Shown piece by piece: positions 47,856-57,782 of a stretch of 64,000 bases of DNA. The DNA is taken from contig CALNZX010000012.1 of the NCBI GenBank assembly GCA_942491105.1, positions 434,001-498,000 of the forward strand, read 5' to 3'. Both the position numbers and the translations under genes were made by a program. A model generated the notes under the pieces. That model did not search any database. It was not told the origin of the DNA and was given only the letters and a program-made list of their open reading frames with translations. Position 1 is the stretch's first letter. Each line of letters opens with the position of its first letter. This DNA is from JBBEAM01 sp942491105. Lineage in GTDB: Bacteria; Pseudomonadota; Alphaproteobacteria; Kiloniellales; DSM-21159.

Positions 47856-49000
47856 TGAAATATACCATATACATCAAAGGTTTTTTTCTGCTGATATTGC
47901 TTTATACCAATTGCATATCAGAGTTTGATCCACCATCGCGAGGCTATGAGAACTTGCTGGTTGTGGAGGCCTTTCTTTCCAACGATGATGCCCCGTTTGA
48001 AGTCAAGCTCTCCCGCTCAACCCCTATTGACACCACAGCTTTTATTCCCGAATCAGGTGCTTCTATAAGTCTTGAGAGTGCGTCAGGGGAGATCTACGCA
48101 CTTTTTGAAATTAACAGCGGGGTATATCAAAGTAATACGATCCTCAATCCCCAGGCCGGCCAGGAATATAGATTGATGGTACAAACCAGGGACAGCAAAC
48201 AATATGAATCGGCGTTTGTAACCATGCGTGAAACACCACCAATTGACGAATTGACCTTTGAGTATGAGGATAGGCCTGTGCAAGGCGTGAAGGGCTTGCA
48301 ATTTCTGGTTTCAACCTCTGATCCAAATAACAACACCTGGTACTACAGGTATGAATACGATGAAACCTGGATGTTTAGAACACCCTATGACTCCTACCTG
48401 ATCTGGGAGGACGGCCAGCTTTTTCAGCGAGAAGAGAGGATCAATACCTGCTGGAAATTTAATGAATCTACCAACATCCGTATCACAACTTCCAAAAACC
48501 TGACAGCCGATATCATCAAAAACTTTCCGCTTTTGTTTGTGTCAAATGAAACCGACAGGCTGAAGACCAGGTACAGCCTCAATGTGAAGCAGTACTCACT
48601 AAGTGAGGAATCGTACAATTATTGGGTAGAGCTGCAAAAGGCGACCGAGAGTCTTGGGACACTTTTTGACCCTCAGCCATCCATAATCCGGGGAAACATC
48701 AGCAATGTCAACGACGAATCGGAAGTGGTACTGGGATATTTTGATGCTGCATCCATCCAGGTGGAGCGTATTTTTGTAAATCCTAACGATTTTGAGCGGA
48801 TAACTGTCCCCAATTACTACTCAACTTGTTACGATTCCATTGTGTCTCCGGGTCAGATACAGGAGATGGTGGATGCAAACTGGATGATCGTTAGCGAGAC
48901 CACGAACGAAGCAGGCTTTCCAGCTTATCTTTTCTCTTTTCCGATATGCGTTGACTGCAGGTTTGCTGGTAGCAACGTGAAGCCTGATTACTGGTATTAA
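47855..49000 (+). CDS. DUF4249 family lipoprotein
   Basis: A 381-residue Bacteroidota protein with a lipoprotein-type signal (FFLLILLYTNCISEFDP, Cys20 as the likely lipidated residue). NLLVVEAFLSNDDAPFEVKLSRSTPI is followed by a beta-rich body (the 20-residue part VVEAFLSNDDAPFEVKLSRS is typical of DUF4249) and a Cys-containing end (FPICVDCRF). DUF4249 genes commonly follow a TonB-dependent receptor, as here with stop/start overlap. It is probably an outer-membrane partner of that receptor; its ligand is unknown. Confidence 0.85.
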   Translation: MKYTIYIKGFFLLILLYTNCISEFDPPSRGYENLLVVEAFLSNDDAPFEVKLSRSTPIDTTAFIPESGASISLESASGEIYALFEINSGVYQSNTILNPQAGQEYRLMVQTRDSKQYESAFVTMRETPPIDELTFEYEDRPVQGVKGLQFLVSTSDPNNNTWYYRYEYDETWMFRTPYDSYLIWEDGQLFQREERINTCWKFNESTNIRITTSKNLTADIIKNFPLLFVSNETDRLKTRYSLNVKQYSLSEESYNYWVELQKATESLGTLFDPQPSIIRGNISNVNDESEVVLGYFDAASIQVERIFVNPNDFERITVPNYYSTCYDSIVSPGQIQEMVDANWMIVSETTNEAGFPAYLFSFPICVDCRFAGSNVKPDYWY

Positions 49001-49018
49001 AACCTTGAATTTTCAAAG

Positions 49019-51381
49019 ATGAAATATAATTACCTGCTCCTATTCTTGTTTTTTGCGCTAATTGCCAGGCCAGGCTTTGCGCAAAATGGTGGATATTCGC
49101 CCAACGAAAATTTTGACACTTTCTATAAGAACAATTATCAGGAAACCATCTTTGTTCATGCAGACAAGGACTACTATCTGACTGGGGAATTTGTAAAATT
49201 TAAAGTCTATTGCCTCGAAAGGCTCACCGAAAAACCAGGCAGGCTGAGCAGGGTGGCCTATGTCGAAATCCTCGACTCAGAAAATGCGCCGATACTTCAG
49301 ACGCGCATCGAACTCAAAGAAGGGGCCGGATATGGCGAATTGTATATTCCAATGAATGTAAATTCTGGAAATTTCATCATCAGGTCCTATACGCGTTGGA
49401 TGCGCAACTACGGTCCGGAAACATATTATCATGCAATGGTCCAGATCATCAATCCATTTCGCAAGCTGGGGCTAAAACCAACATCTGATACTTTGGCCAT
49501 CGAGTTTTATCCCGAAGGTGGTCAATTGATTCATGGGCTTGAAACGAATATTGTTTTTCATGGAAAAAATCAGCTTGGTATTCCTCAGCAGATCGAGGGA
49601 AGATTGATGGCCAATGATACCATTGTTGTTGCGGAATTTAGCTCGCTAAAAAATGGGTTGGGGCATTTCAGTTTTACACCCGACCTGGTTAAAAAGTATC
49701 ATGTAGCATTGAAACACGGTGATGAATACCTGGCATACGACTTTATTCCCGTGCAGAGCCGCGGACTGAGTCTGCAAATCATACACACAGCCAGCGCCTA
49801 TGAGCTGGCAGTTTTTTGCAACGAAACTTCAATTATTAAACCCGCTGAATTTGTATCTGTGATTTTACATCAACAAGGGGAGATATTGTTGAACAGGGAA
49901 ATTTCATTGACAAATGGGCAGGCGCAATTACAGTTTGATGAGTCGTTGGTTGAAGGTGTAGCGCGATTATCGCTTGTAAATTCAGCTGGCGAATTGCTTG
50001 CAGAAAGGATACTGTTTAACAATCAGCAGCATGAAGAAAGAAAGAATGAAGTGCTCGCTCAAGAGGATTTTATGAGTAGATCCAAGATCGAGCTGGATCT
50101 TAGTGCGCTTGCGGATGCAGCGGAAATATCCGTTTCTGTCTCAGCGACACATGCTGCTTTTAGTGGTCACAGGCTGGGGATGGATGCTTATCTTCTTCTG
50201 GACAACTCCTTGAGATATCTTTATGGAATTGAGACCTATATGGATGGTTCACCAGAGCAGGTTGAGGCGTTGATCAATGATCTTTTGATTGCTTATCCAA
50301 GTTCGCCGAATGCAGAATTATTTGCCGCACGAGGCAAAAAATTGAGTTGGTTCCAGAGCATCGCAGGGGGCTGGTGACCGGCCGCCTGACTGACAATCAG
50401 ACGAATGAGGCCGGGTTTGGCATCATGACCTATCTTTCGGTTCCAGGAAAGATTACCCAGATTTATGCTACCAAGTCTGATATTGACGGTGAGCTGGTTT
50501 TTGAGTCGGGAAATTTTTATGGGAGTAACCAGGTGGTCGTTCAAAATGATTACACAAAAGACACCACCTTTACCATAGAGATCGACAATCCCTATTCAGA
50601 AGAATATGCCATTATTCCCTTACCGGTTTTTGACCTAGATGAACAACTAGCAGACTCATCCGAGAAAAAGTCAGCAAATGCAGGTACAGAACGCCAATAC
50701 CAGACTCAGTCCAAATTCAAGGTCATTTCTGAGCAAGACTCTGCAAGCTTTTATATCGAGCCGGATTCAAAATATTTGCTCGATGATTATACAAGGTTTG
50801 TGGTCATGGAGGAGGTAATGCGGGAATATATTTCCGGAGTGAATGTGAGGAAAAACAAAGATGGATTTCATTTTATGGTCATTGATATCGAAAAAAATAT
50901 TGTGTATGATGAAAATCCACTGATGTTGTTAGATGGTGTTCCCGTTTTTGATGCCGATGAAATCATTGCCATTGATCCGCTGAAGATTGAAAAGATTGAA
51001 ACAGTGAAATCCGGATTTGGTCGGGGTGTGCTGGATTGTCAGGGCATTGTTACCTACACCAGCTACGCCGGTGACCTGGCAGGATATAAATTTCATAAGG
51101 GGGCTAAAGTATTTGACTATGATGGCCTGCAGCCGGTAAAATCCTATTTTTATCCAAGCTATGCCAGTGCGTTTGAGCGGCAAAATCCCACACCGGATTT
51201 CCGTAGCAACCTCTATTGGAATCCTGAGACAGCTGACCAACTTGCTAAAACAGGCACCCTGGGATTTTACACATCAGACGAGGCAGATAGTTTCGAAGTG
51301 GTGATCAATGGACTTAACATGGATGGAGAGATTGTTTCCCTGACTGATACTTTCATCGTAAGAAAACAAAAAATTGACTAA
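49019..51381 (+). pseudogene. Large MG2-type secreted protein with plug-like C-terminus, single-base frameshift
   Basis: It begins with a signal peptide (MKYNYLLLFLFFALIARPGFAQ), then an alpha-2-macroglobulin MG2-like part (ETIFVHADKDYYLTGEFVKF, FYPEGGQLIHGLETNIVF). The first frame stops at 50377 and a second continues to 51381. Adding one A to the six-A run at 50336-50341 joins them as ARGKKIELVPEHRRGLVTG, giving about 787 residues. The C-terminal half contains PLMLLDGVPVFDADEIIAI and IEKIETVKSGFGRG, resembling a TonB receptor plug. Typical Bacteroidota family of unknown function next to a receptor and DUF4249. Probable sequencing error rather than true decay. Confidence 0.83.
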
Positions 51382-51456
51382 AGATTCAGTTTTCTTTTTG
51401 ATGTAAGCAGCAGCCATTACATGGCTAATTGTTGCAGCATCCGTAGCTTCTTTCCG
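51382..51456. other. Junction between Bacteroidota-like and Rhodobacteraceae-like segments
   Basis: AT-rich sequence after the MG2-type gene gives way to mid-GC coding sequence of a minus-strand M23 peptidase. The last recognisable peptidase residues are FRAVGKK (near 51456). The following LRMLQQLAM before the stop looks like a chance tail. No mobile element or repeat is seen. Confidence 0.8.
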
Positions 51457-52298
51457 ACCGCGCGGAAGGACTGGGCCTGTGTTCGCGTCAGCACAACATT
51501 GCTTTGCGCCACGACACCTTCAGGGCCTGAAAGCTTCAAACTGATCACATCGTCTTTTTGCGTTCCGAAAAGAAAGGCGTATATCACCAGAGCGTCACTG
51601 TGCGGGTCGGGTAGCTGCACTGTATTTGCGCGAATTTCGGAGAACTCGGGTATGCCAGCGGCGGCGCCTACGCTGATGATACCGCCCGGGCGGTAGACTA
51701 GGGGCGATGCCCAGAGCGTGTCGGTCTCAGGCGTGCCGCAAACAATCGTTCCGTCCGGATCAAAGGGATCTACCACCTCCCCATCGCGGCGCACGGACAA
51801 GTGTACATGCGGGAACGCAGCGCGGCCGGACATGCCGACCTGCCCCAGCACTTCGCCTGCGGTGACTTCTTGGCCTTCCGTGACGGCGATGGATCCTTTG
51901 CGTAGATGACAGTATTGCGTTTCCCACCCGTCATCATGGCGCAAAACAACGCCGTTGCCGCACTCGCGCCCGTCGATGCCAAGAGCATTTTCGTTTGTGA
52001 ATTGAACATCTTCCATACCGTCGCGCAAACCCGCAACAGTTCCAGCTGCTGATGCCAGCACATTCACGCCCTGCGCGATCATGTCATATGTGGCCAAGGC
52101 AAAATCCGTGCCTTTGTGGCCATCATAGCTTAGGCCCGAACAGGTGAAATCGGACGCGTTTTCAGAGGCGTCATGGTCTACGTATTGCTGGATGTAGCAA
52201 GGACCGTTCAGGTCGCAGTTGATCGGGGATATCAGTGAAAACTCCCCCGCTGTGGCAGGCACAGCAAGGGAGAGGAGGGTCAACAGACCTAAACGCAT
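51417..52298 (-). CDS. M23 metallopeptidase, C-terminus probably replaced at junction
   Basis: A 293-residue predicted periplasmic peptidase. It has a signal peptide (MRLGLLTLLSLAVPATAGE), then SYDGHKGTDFALATYDM (HxxxD metal ligands) and FPHVHLSVRRDG (HxH), so the zinc site is complete, unlike the EnvC-like protein in segment A. The end after FRAVGKK probably comes from another genome. The start overlaps the clpA stop. The native protein is likely longer. Confidence 0.8.
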   Translation of the reverse strand: MRLGLLTLLSLAVPATAGEFSLISPINCDLNGPCYIQQYVDHDASENASDFTCSGLSYDGHKGTDFALATYDMIAQGVNVLASAAGTVAGLRDGMEDVQFTNENALGIDGRECGNGVVLRHDDGWETQYCHLRKGSIAVTEGQEVTAGEVLGQVGMSGRAAFPHVHLSVRRDGEVVDPFDPDGTIVCGTPETDTLWASPLVYRPGGIISVGAAAGIPEFSEIRANTVQLPDPHSDALVIYAFLFGTQKDDVISLKLSGPEGVVAQSNVVLTRTQAQSFRAVGKKLRMLQQLAM

Positions 52299-54619
52299 TA
52301 ATCAGCAGTGAGCAGCGGTGGCTTTTTGCTGGTCAAGCGCGGGCTGTCGGGACCTTCGGTCACGATATCAAGCTCGCCCTTCTTGACGCCGATTTTGACA
52401 ACGCCACCTTTGGCAAGCTTGCCAAAAAGCAGCTCTTCCGAGAGCGGTTTTTTGATGTATTCCTGAATGACGCGGCCCAGAGGACGCGCACCCATCTTGG
52501 CATCATAGCCCTTGTCGGCCAACCACTCAGCGGCTTTGTTGCTAAGCTCGATCGTGACGTTGCGGTCCATCAGCTGTGCTTCAAGCTGCAAAACGAACTT
52601 CTCGACCACCTGCATGATGACTTCTTTCGGCAGCGGGCCGAAGGAGATCACCGCATCCAGACGGTTGCGGAATTCGGGTGTGAATGTCCGTTCGATTGCG
52701 GCGGTATCCTCGCCTGTGCGTTTGTCGCGGCCAAACCCGATCGCCTCTTTCGCTTGCTCGGAAGCGCCCGCGTTCGACGTCATGATGAGAACTACATTGC
52801 GGAAATCCACCGTTCGGCCATTGTGGTCGGTCAGTTTGCCGTGATCCATAACTTGCAACAGGATATTGTAGACATCCGGGTGGGCCTTTTCCATCTCGTC
52901 GAGAAGCAGCACGCAGTGGGGGTCCTGATCGACACCGTCGGTCAGCATACCGCCCTGATCAAAGCCGACATATCCCGGAGGCGCACCGATGAGACGGCTC
53001 ACGGCGTGTTTCTCCATGTACTCGGACATGTCGAAACGCAGCAGTTTCACACCCAAAGTATCTGCCAGCTGTTTAGCGACTTCGGTCTTACCCACACCTG
53101 TGGGGCCTGCGAACAGGTAATTGCCGATGGGTTTTTCAGGCTCGCGCAGACCGGCGCGGGCCAGCTTGATCGCGGAGGAGAGCGCCTCGATTGCAGCATC
53201 CTGACCAAACACAACGCGCTTGAGCGATGCTTCGAGATCCTTGAGCACGACCACATCGTCTTTGGACACATTTTTAGGCGGGATTCGTGCAATTTTGGCA
53301 ACTACCGCTTCAATCTCCTTGGTGCCGATTGTCTTGCGGCGCTTGGAAGCTGCCAGCAGGTGCTGCGCAGCGCCCGCTTCGTCGATCACATCGATGGCCG
53401 AGTCGGGCAGCTTACGGTCGTTGATATACCGGTGGGCCAGCTCGACCGAGGTTTTGATCGCGTCTGCGGTGTATTTAACGCTGTGGTGATCCTCGAAGTA
53501 CGGTTTGATGCCTTTGAGGATCTTTTGCGCGTCTTCTACGGAAGGCTCGTTCACGTCGATCTTCTGGAACCGGCGCGCAAGGGCGCGGTCTTTTTCAAAG
53601 TGCTGACGGAACTCTTTGTAAGTTGTTGAGCCCATCGTCCGCAGTTTTCCGCCCGCAAGTGCGGGTTTCAGCAGGTTGGACGCATCCATTGCGCCACCCG
53701 ATGTTGCACCCGCACCGATTACGGTGTGGATCTCGTCGATAAACAGGACCGCATCTTTATGCTCTTCCAGTTCGGTCACGACCGCTTTCAGCCGCTCCTC
53801 AAAATCGCCGCGGTAGCGGGTACCTGCCAGAAGCGCGCCCATGTCGAGGGAATAAATCGTAGTCTTTGACAGGATTTCCGGCGTCTCGCCTGCCACGATC
53901 TTGCGCGCAAGCCCTTCCGCAATGGCGGTTTTACCCACACCGGGGTCACCGACCAGCAGCGGATTGTTCTTGCGACGGCGGCAGAGCACCTGAATGCACC
54001 GCTCCACTTCGGCATCGCGACCGATCAGGGGGTCGACATCGCCGTCGCGTGATTTCTTGTTAAGATCCACGCAGTATTTTTCCAGCGCGGATTCCTTCTT
54101 GTCACCGTCAGTCACGCCTTGGGCTTGTTCATCATGCTCAGGGGCGCCGGCCACAGGGCGCGCCTCTCCGTAGGCGGGGTCTTTGGCCACCCCGTGTGCG
54201 ATGAAATTAACAGCATCATAGCGGGTCATGTCTTGTTCTTGAAGGAAGTAAGCGGCGTTGCTTTCCCGCTCGGCGAAGATTGCCACAAGAACATTGGCAC
54301 CTGTGACCTCGGTCCGGCCGGAGGATTGAACGTGGATGGCCGCACGCTGAATGACGCGCTGGAAGGCAGCGGTTGGCACGGCCTCGGAACCCTCGATGTC
54401 GGTCACCAGGTTGCTCAGGTCCTCGTCGATGAATTCGACAAGCGTATCGCGCAGCTCGTCAACATCGACAGAGCAGGCTTTCATGACCTGAACGGCATCA
54501 GGCTCGTCTACCAGCGACAGAAGCAAATGCTCCAGCGTAGCGAATTCGTGGCGCCGTGCATTCGCAAGCGCGAGCGCTGCGTGAATGGACTGCTCTAGTG
54601 TGGTCGAGAATGAAGGCAC
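52298..54619 (-). CDS. clpA: ATP-dependent Clp protease ATP-binding subunit ClpA
   Basis: A 773-residue AAA+ unfoldase for ClpP. GTG at 54619 was chosen: AAAGGAG precedes it and the protein then begins (M)PSFSTTLEQSIHAALALA, as in ClpA. The N-terminal Clp-N repeats (1-145) are followed by Walker A1 GDPGVGKTAIAEG and A2 GPTGVGKTEVAKQ, with LLLDEMEKAHPDVYNILLQ. An in-frame ATG at 54685 is less likely. No clpS lies upstream; the 291 bp to gloB appear non-coding and AT-richer. Confidence 0.94.
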   Translation of the reverse strand: MPSFSTTLEQSIHAALALANARRHEFATLEHLLLSLVDEPDAVQVMKACSVDVDELRDTLVEFIDEDLSNLVTDIEGSEAVPTAAFQRVIQRAAIHVQSSGRTEVTGANVLVAIFAERESNAAYFLQEQDMTRYDAVNFIAHGVAKDPAYGEARPVAGAPEHDEQAQGVTDGDKKESALEKYCVDLNKKSRDGDVDPLIGRDAEVERCIQVLCRRRKNNPLLVGDPGVGKTAIAEGLARKIVAGETPEILSKTTIYSLDMGALLAGTRYRGDFEERLKAVVTELEEHKDAVLFIDEIHTVIGAGATSGGAMDASNLLKPALAGGKLRTMGSTTYKEFRQHFEKDRALARRFQKIDVNEPSVEDAQKILKGIKPYFEDHHSVKYTADAIKTSVELAHRYINDRKLPDSAIDVIDEAGAAQHLLAASKRRKTIGTKEIEAVVAKIARIPPKNVSKDDVVVLKDLEASLKRVVFGQDAAIEALSSAIKLARAGLREPEKPIGNYLFAGPTGVGKTEVAKQLADTLGVKLLRFDMSEYMEKHAVSRLIGAPPGYVGFDQGGMLTDGVDQDPHCVLLLDEMEKAHPDVYNILLQVMDHGKLTDHNGRTVDFRNVVLIMTSNAGASEQAKEAIGFGRDKRTGEDTAAIERTFTPEFRNRLDAVISFGPLPKEVIMQVVEKFVLQLEAQLMDRNVTIELSNKAAEWLADKGYDAKMGARPLGRVIQEYIKKPLSEELLFGKLAKGGVVKIGVKKGELDIVTEGPDSPRLTSKKPPLLTAD

Positions 54620-54910
54620 GGTGTGCTCCTTTTCGATGGGGTCGGGAGGGGCGTGAGGTATGCCAGCGCCTTTGTGACCGACCATGGCCTGATACTATTA
54701 GAGTTTGGTTTATAGCGCCCAACCTTCAAGTCTTTTTTGAAATAAAGTTGTCACATTTATTTGTTGGTGTCTGCGGAGGTGGGGAATCGGGCAAACTGTG
54801 AGTCGCCGCAGCAACAAGCCCAAGTATTTTGTAGGTCTGCGCGTTTTACTACCTTGCAGATAGGGTGCCTGCGGAGTGCTTTCCACCCGCAGGCTGATTT
54901 TTCTCATCGA

Positions 54911-55702
54911 TCAGAACCGGTCCTTGCGGCTGCGCAGCTCGGCAAAGACCTCGACGTCAGCAGCGCCCTGCATGTTTAGCGATTTGCGCAAGTCCGGATC
55001 ACTGGCGCGCAGAAATGGATTCGTCGTGCGCTCCAGCTTCATGCGCGAAGGGACCGTAAACTTGCCGTCAGCCCGCGCGGTGGCGGTCTGCGCGTTGCGA
55101 TCTTGCAGCGCCTTGTTGGTGGGGTCTACGGAGGCCGCGAATTTACCGTTGGAGGTTGTGTATTCATGGCCCGAAAAGATCAGTGCATCGTCAGGCCAAG
55201 CGGCCATCTTGGACAGGCTGGCGTGCATTTGCGCGGGCGTTCCCTCAAACAGGCGGCCACAGCCAAGCGCCATGAGGCTGTCGCCGGTAAAGGCCGCGGG
55301 CAGGGCTGGAACATAAAAGGCAATATGTCCGACCGTGTGACCGGAGACGTCAATCACCTGCACCTCGAGACCGCCAAGGTCAAATGCGTCGCTTTCGGCG
55401 AGAGCCACGTCCAGATCGGGCAGGCGGTGCGCGTCGGCGCTGGCGCCGAAGACACGTGCGGGATAGTCGGACAGCAGCGCGGGCAGACCGTCGATATGGT
55501 CGGGGTGGTGGTGCGTCAGCCAGATCTGGTCGAGGGTCCAGCCCCGCGCAGCCAACTCTGCCTTGATCGGCGCAGCTTCGGGTACGTCGATCAGGGCTGT
55601 GGCACCGGAGGCTTTGTTGTGCAGCAGAAATGCGTAATTGTCCGAGAGGCAGGCAATGGTGACAAGGGTATGGCTGTCGGTCTCAATCGTTTCGGAAGGC
55701 AT
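54911..55702 (-). CDS. gloB: Hydroxyacylglutathione hydrolase (glyoxalase II)
   Basis: A 263-residue metallo-beta-lactamase-fold enzyme hydrolysing S-lactoylglutathione. It shows LTHHHPDHIDG (metal-binding HxHxDH), SGHTVGHIAFY, FTGDSLMALGCGRLFEG and FSGHEYTTSNGKFA, plus the C-terminal HAGH domain (RMKLERTTNPFLRA). ATG 55702 was chosen over an upstream in-frame TTG. Divergent from the methyltransferase gene, 60 bp apart, the usual roseobacter arrangement. Confidence 0.93.
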   Translation of the reverse strand: MPSETIETDSHTLVTIACLSDNYAFLLHNKASGATALIDVPEAAPIKAELAARGWTLDQIWLTHHHPDHIDGLPALLSDYPARVFGASADAHRLPDLDVALAESDAFDLGGLEVQVIDVSGHTVGHIAFYVPALPAAFTGDSLMALGCGRLFEGTPAQMHASLSKMAAWPDDALIFSGHEYTTSNGKFAASVDPTNKALQDRNAQTATARADGKFTVPSRMKLERTTNPFLRASDPDLRKSLNMQGAADVEVFAELRSRKDRF

Positions 55703-55762
55703 GGGCAAGGCTCCTGTGCTGCGCTAGGGTGTCACAGAATGGCGCAATAGGAGGCCCTGTCA

Positions 55763-56497
55763 ATGCATCTTGATGTGCAGGATTTGCGTAACTTCTATTA
55801 TCGCAGTGCGTTGGGGCGCGCGGCGCAGAAATCCCTGCGCGACCGCATGCTGGAGCTGTGGCCCGAGGCCAAGGGCCAGACTGTGGTGGGTTTCGGCTTT
55901 GCAGCGCCCTTGCTGCGGCCTTATCTGGCGGATGCGCGGCGGGTCATCACGCTGATGCCGGGGCCGCAAGGCGTCATGCCCTGGCCTGCGGGCATGCCCA
56001 ACACATCGGTACTGACGGAAGAGACACTTTGGCCGCTGGAGACGGGCCATGTGGACAGGCTGGTGCTCATGCACGGGCTGGAGACCTGCGAGCGGCCCTC
56101 GGATCTGCTGGAGGAATGCTGGCGCGTGCTCGGGCCGGGGGGGAGAGCGTTGTTCATCGTTCCGAACCGCGCAGGGCTGTGGGCGCGGCGCGACCGTACT
56201 CCGTTCGGTTATGGGCGGCCCTATTCACTGGGGCAGCTGGATGCGCAGTTGCGCAAGCACCAGTTCCTACCCGAGCGGCAGGCCGGTGCGCTCTATCAAT
56301 TTCCGAGTGGCCAGCGGATGTGGATGAAATCCGGCGGTCTGTTCGAGCGGGTCGGCCGTCAGATGCCCAGCATCGTTGCAGGCGGCGCGTTCATGGTCGA
56401 GGCGACCAAACTGGTCTACCCGCCCAAAGGAAATGTCGAGCGCCGTCGCGTCTTGTCTCCACTCGGTGTGCTGGAGCCTCAGGCGAAGCCGGTCTAG
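55763..56497 (+). CDS. Class I SAM-dependent methyltransferase
   Basis: A 244-residue protein of the methyltransferase-11 type: GQTVVGFGFAAPLLRPYL (a weak SAM motif I), VDRLVLMHGLETCERP and LLEECWRVLGPGGRALFIVPN (motif with the post-catalytic Gly-Pro-Gly-Gly). No target can be named. Divergent from gloB, and its TAG overlaps the stop of the convergent acidic protein gene. Confidence 0.82.
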   Translation: MHLDVQDLRNFYYRSALGRAAQKSLRDRMLELWPEAKGQTVVGFGFAAPLLRPYLADARRVITLMPGPQGVMPWPAGMPNTSVLTEETLWPLETGHVDRLVLMHGLETCERPSDLLEECWRVLGPGGRALFIVPNRAGLWARRDRTPFGYGRPYSLGQLDAQLRKHQFLPERQAGALYQFPSGQRMWMKSGGLFERVGRQMPSIVAGGAFMVEATKLVYPPKGNVERRRVLSPLGVLEPQAKPV

Positions 56498-57354
56498 AGC
56501 CCTGTCGCACTGCCGGCGCGCACGAAGAGCGGGGCTTGTGTTTCCAGCTGCGCGAAGGCGATATCGTCTGCGGTAATTCCGGTGAGGCCTTCGAGGCGGA
56601 TAGTACCTGTCATCTGGGCGCCGCTGCCTGTACCCGTCTCGGTGAAGGTAAACTCCAAGTCGGTAAAGGCGCCGCCGGGAACTTCGCGCAACACGTCGTC
56701 CTCCGCGCCGCCGTCCAGCGTGGTCTGATTGCCGAACTCCATTTCATTTGCAATCAGGGTATCGTTTCCGTCGGTTCCGATGCCGTCCAGTGTGCCGTAA
56801 TTGATGGTGAAATCCTCACTCGAAAGGCCTGCCACGCCCTGAACGCGAATGATCACAGGGATATCGGCCGCGATGCCTTCGGGGTCGGTATAGAGGATGC
56901 GAATATCGGTGAAACCCGCCTCGTCATCGATTTCCTGCGTCACACTGTCGAGCGTCAGCGGGCTGGAGAAGGACGCCAGCGCAAGATCAACCTCGAGGAT
57001 GTCGTTACCACTGCCACTTGAGAGGATATGGCTGGGCTGGTTGCCGTCGATGTCGCCAATCAGGATGGCGACACTCAGAGTATCGTCGCCCGCACCACCC
57101 CTCAGGACAGTGCCCGTCCCGGTTGCGTCAAGTGTGTCGTCGCCGGGCAGTTCGCCTGCATCCTCGGCAAGCCCGACAGGTGGTACAGGGCCTTCGCCTC
57201 CGGTTCTCGGCTCTGTGGGCGCAGCAGGATCAACTGGTTCTGTCGGTTCCACCGGCTCTCCTGACGTGTCCGGGCTATCCTCATCCAGCAAAATCGGCAG
57301 CTGCAGTGCAAAAACCGGGCAGCGAAACCAACGCAATAGCAGGCACAATATCAC
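56494..57354 (-). CDS. Acidic RTX/cadherin-like Ca-binding repeat protein
   Basis: About 286 residues if started at GTG 57354. A hydrophobic N-terminus (VILCLLLRWF to ALQLPILL) precedes a Pro/Glu/Thr-rich linker with repeated EPV/TEP units. Asp/Gly-rich stretches follow (PGDDTLDATG, LRGGAGDDTLSV, GSGNDILEV, GTDGNDTLIAN, GGAEDDVL), which resemble RTX-type calcium-binding nonapeptides but are scattered. Upstream in-frame TTG at 57423 is an alternative start. Function unknown; membrane-anchored or exported Ca-binding is inferred. Confidence 0.65.
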   Translation of the reverse strand: MILCLLLRWFRCPVFALQLPILLDEDSPDTSGEPVEPTEPVDPAAPTEPRTGGEGPVPPVGLAEDAGELPGDDTLDATGTGTVLRGGAGDDTLSVAILIGDIDGNQPSHILSSGSGNDILEVDLALASFSSPLTLDSVTQEIDDEAGFTDIRILYTDPEGIAADIPVIIRVQGVAGLSSEDFTINYGTLDGIGTDGNDTLIANEMEFGNQTTLDGGAEDDVLREVPGGAFTDLEFTFTETGTGSGAQMTGTIRLEGLTGITADDIAFAQLETQAPLFVRAGSATGL

Positions 57355-57423
57355 CCTCAGTCTACGTTGAAGCCTTTGTGCGCTTGCGAGAGAGCCAATT
57401 GATCTCTCTCGACAAGGGCGCAA

Positions 57424-57782
57424 TCGCTTAACTTAACAAGGAACATGGATGCAAAAGTGGTGAAATCGCGAGACTGCTTCCCGCGTAATGTGGCTTCACT
57501 CTGCGAGGCAAGCGTGGTGAGATGTGGCCAAGAATCGGATAAATCGTCTGCAATCCGATGTTTGCCCGTAATTTGTGCAGCTGCAAAAAGGTCGCAGGAT
57601 GGCCAAGTCCTTGAAAACTTGGAAGGTGCACAATAACGGGCCTCACGATAGCGTGTTGCGGCAATCAGAACGGTCTGCTACATCGCCCATGATTTAACCG
57701 CTTGGGGCCTGTCCCCGTCAGCGCCACCAGACCGGTGCCGGGCAATTGCGCCCCACCGGCATTGACGTATGAGAGGATGGAC
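57424..57782 (+). promoter_or_regulatory. Gene-free leader of the second atp operon with possible promoter
   Basis: About 360 bp without a convincing gene. A weak sigma70-like pair, TTGCGG (57656-57661) and TACATC (57679-57684) with a 17-bp spacer, lies about 100 bp before atpH. I see no strong hairpin or other element. The promoter call is tentative. Confidence 0.35.

Noticed and set aside
46886..51400. The AT-rich segment as a horizontally acquired Bacteroidota island
   Set aside because: Both flanking genes are cut, there is no integrase, repeat or tRNA, and the flanks themselves come from two different alphaproteobacteria with separate atp operons. A contig join explains all of this.
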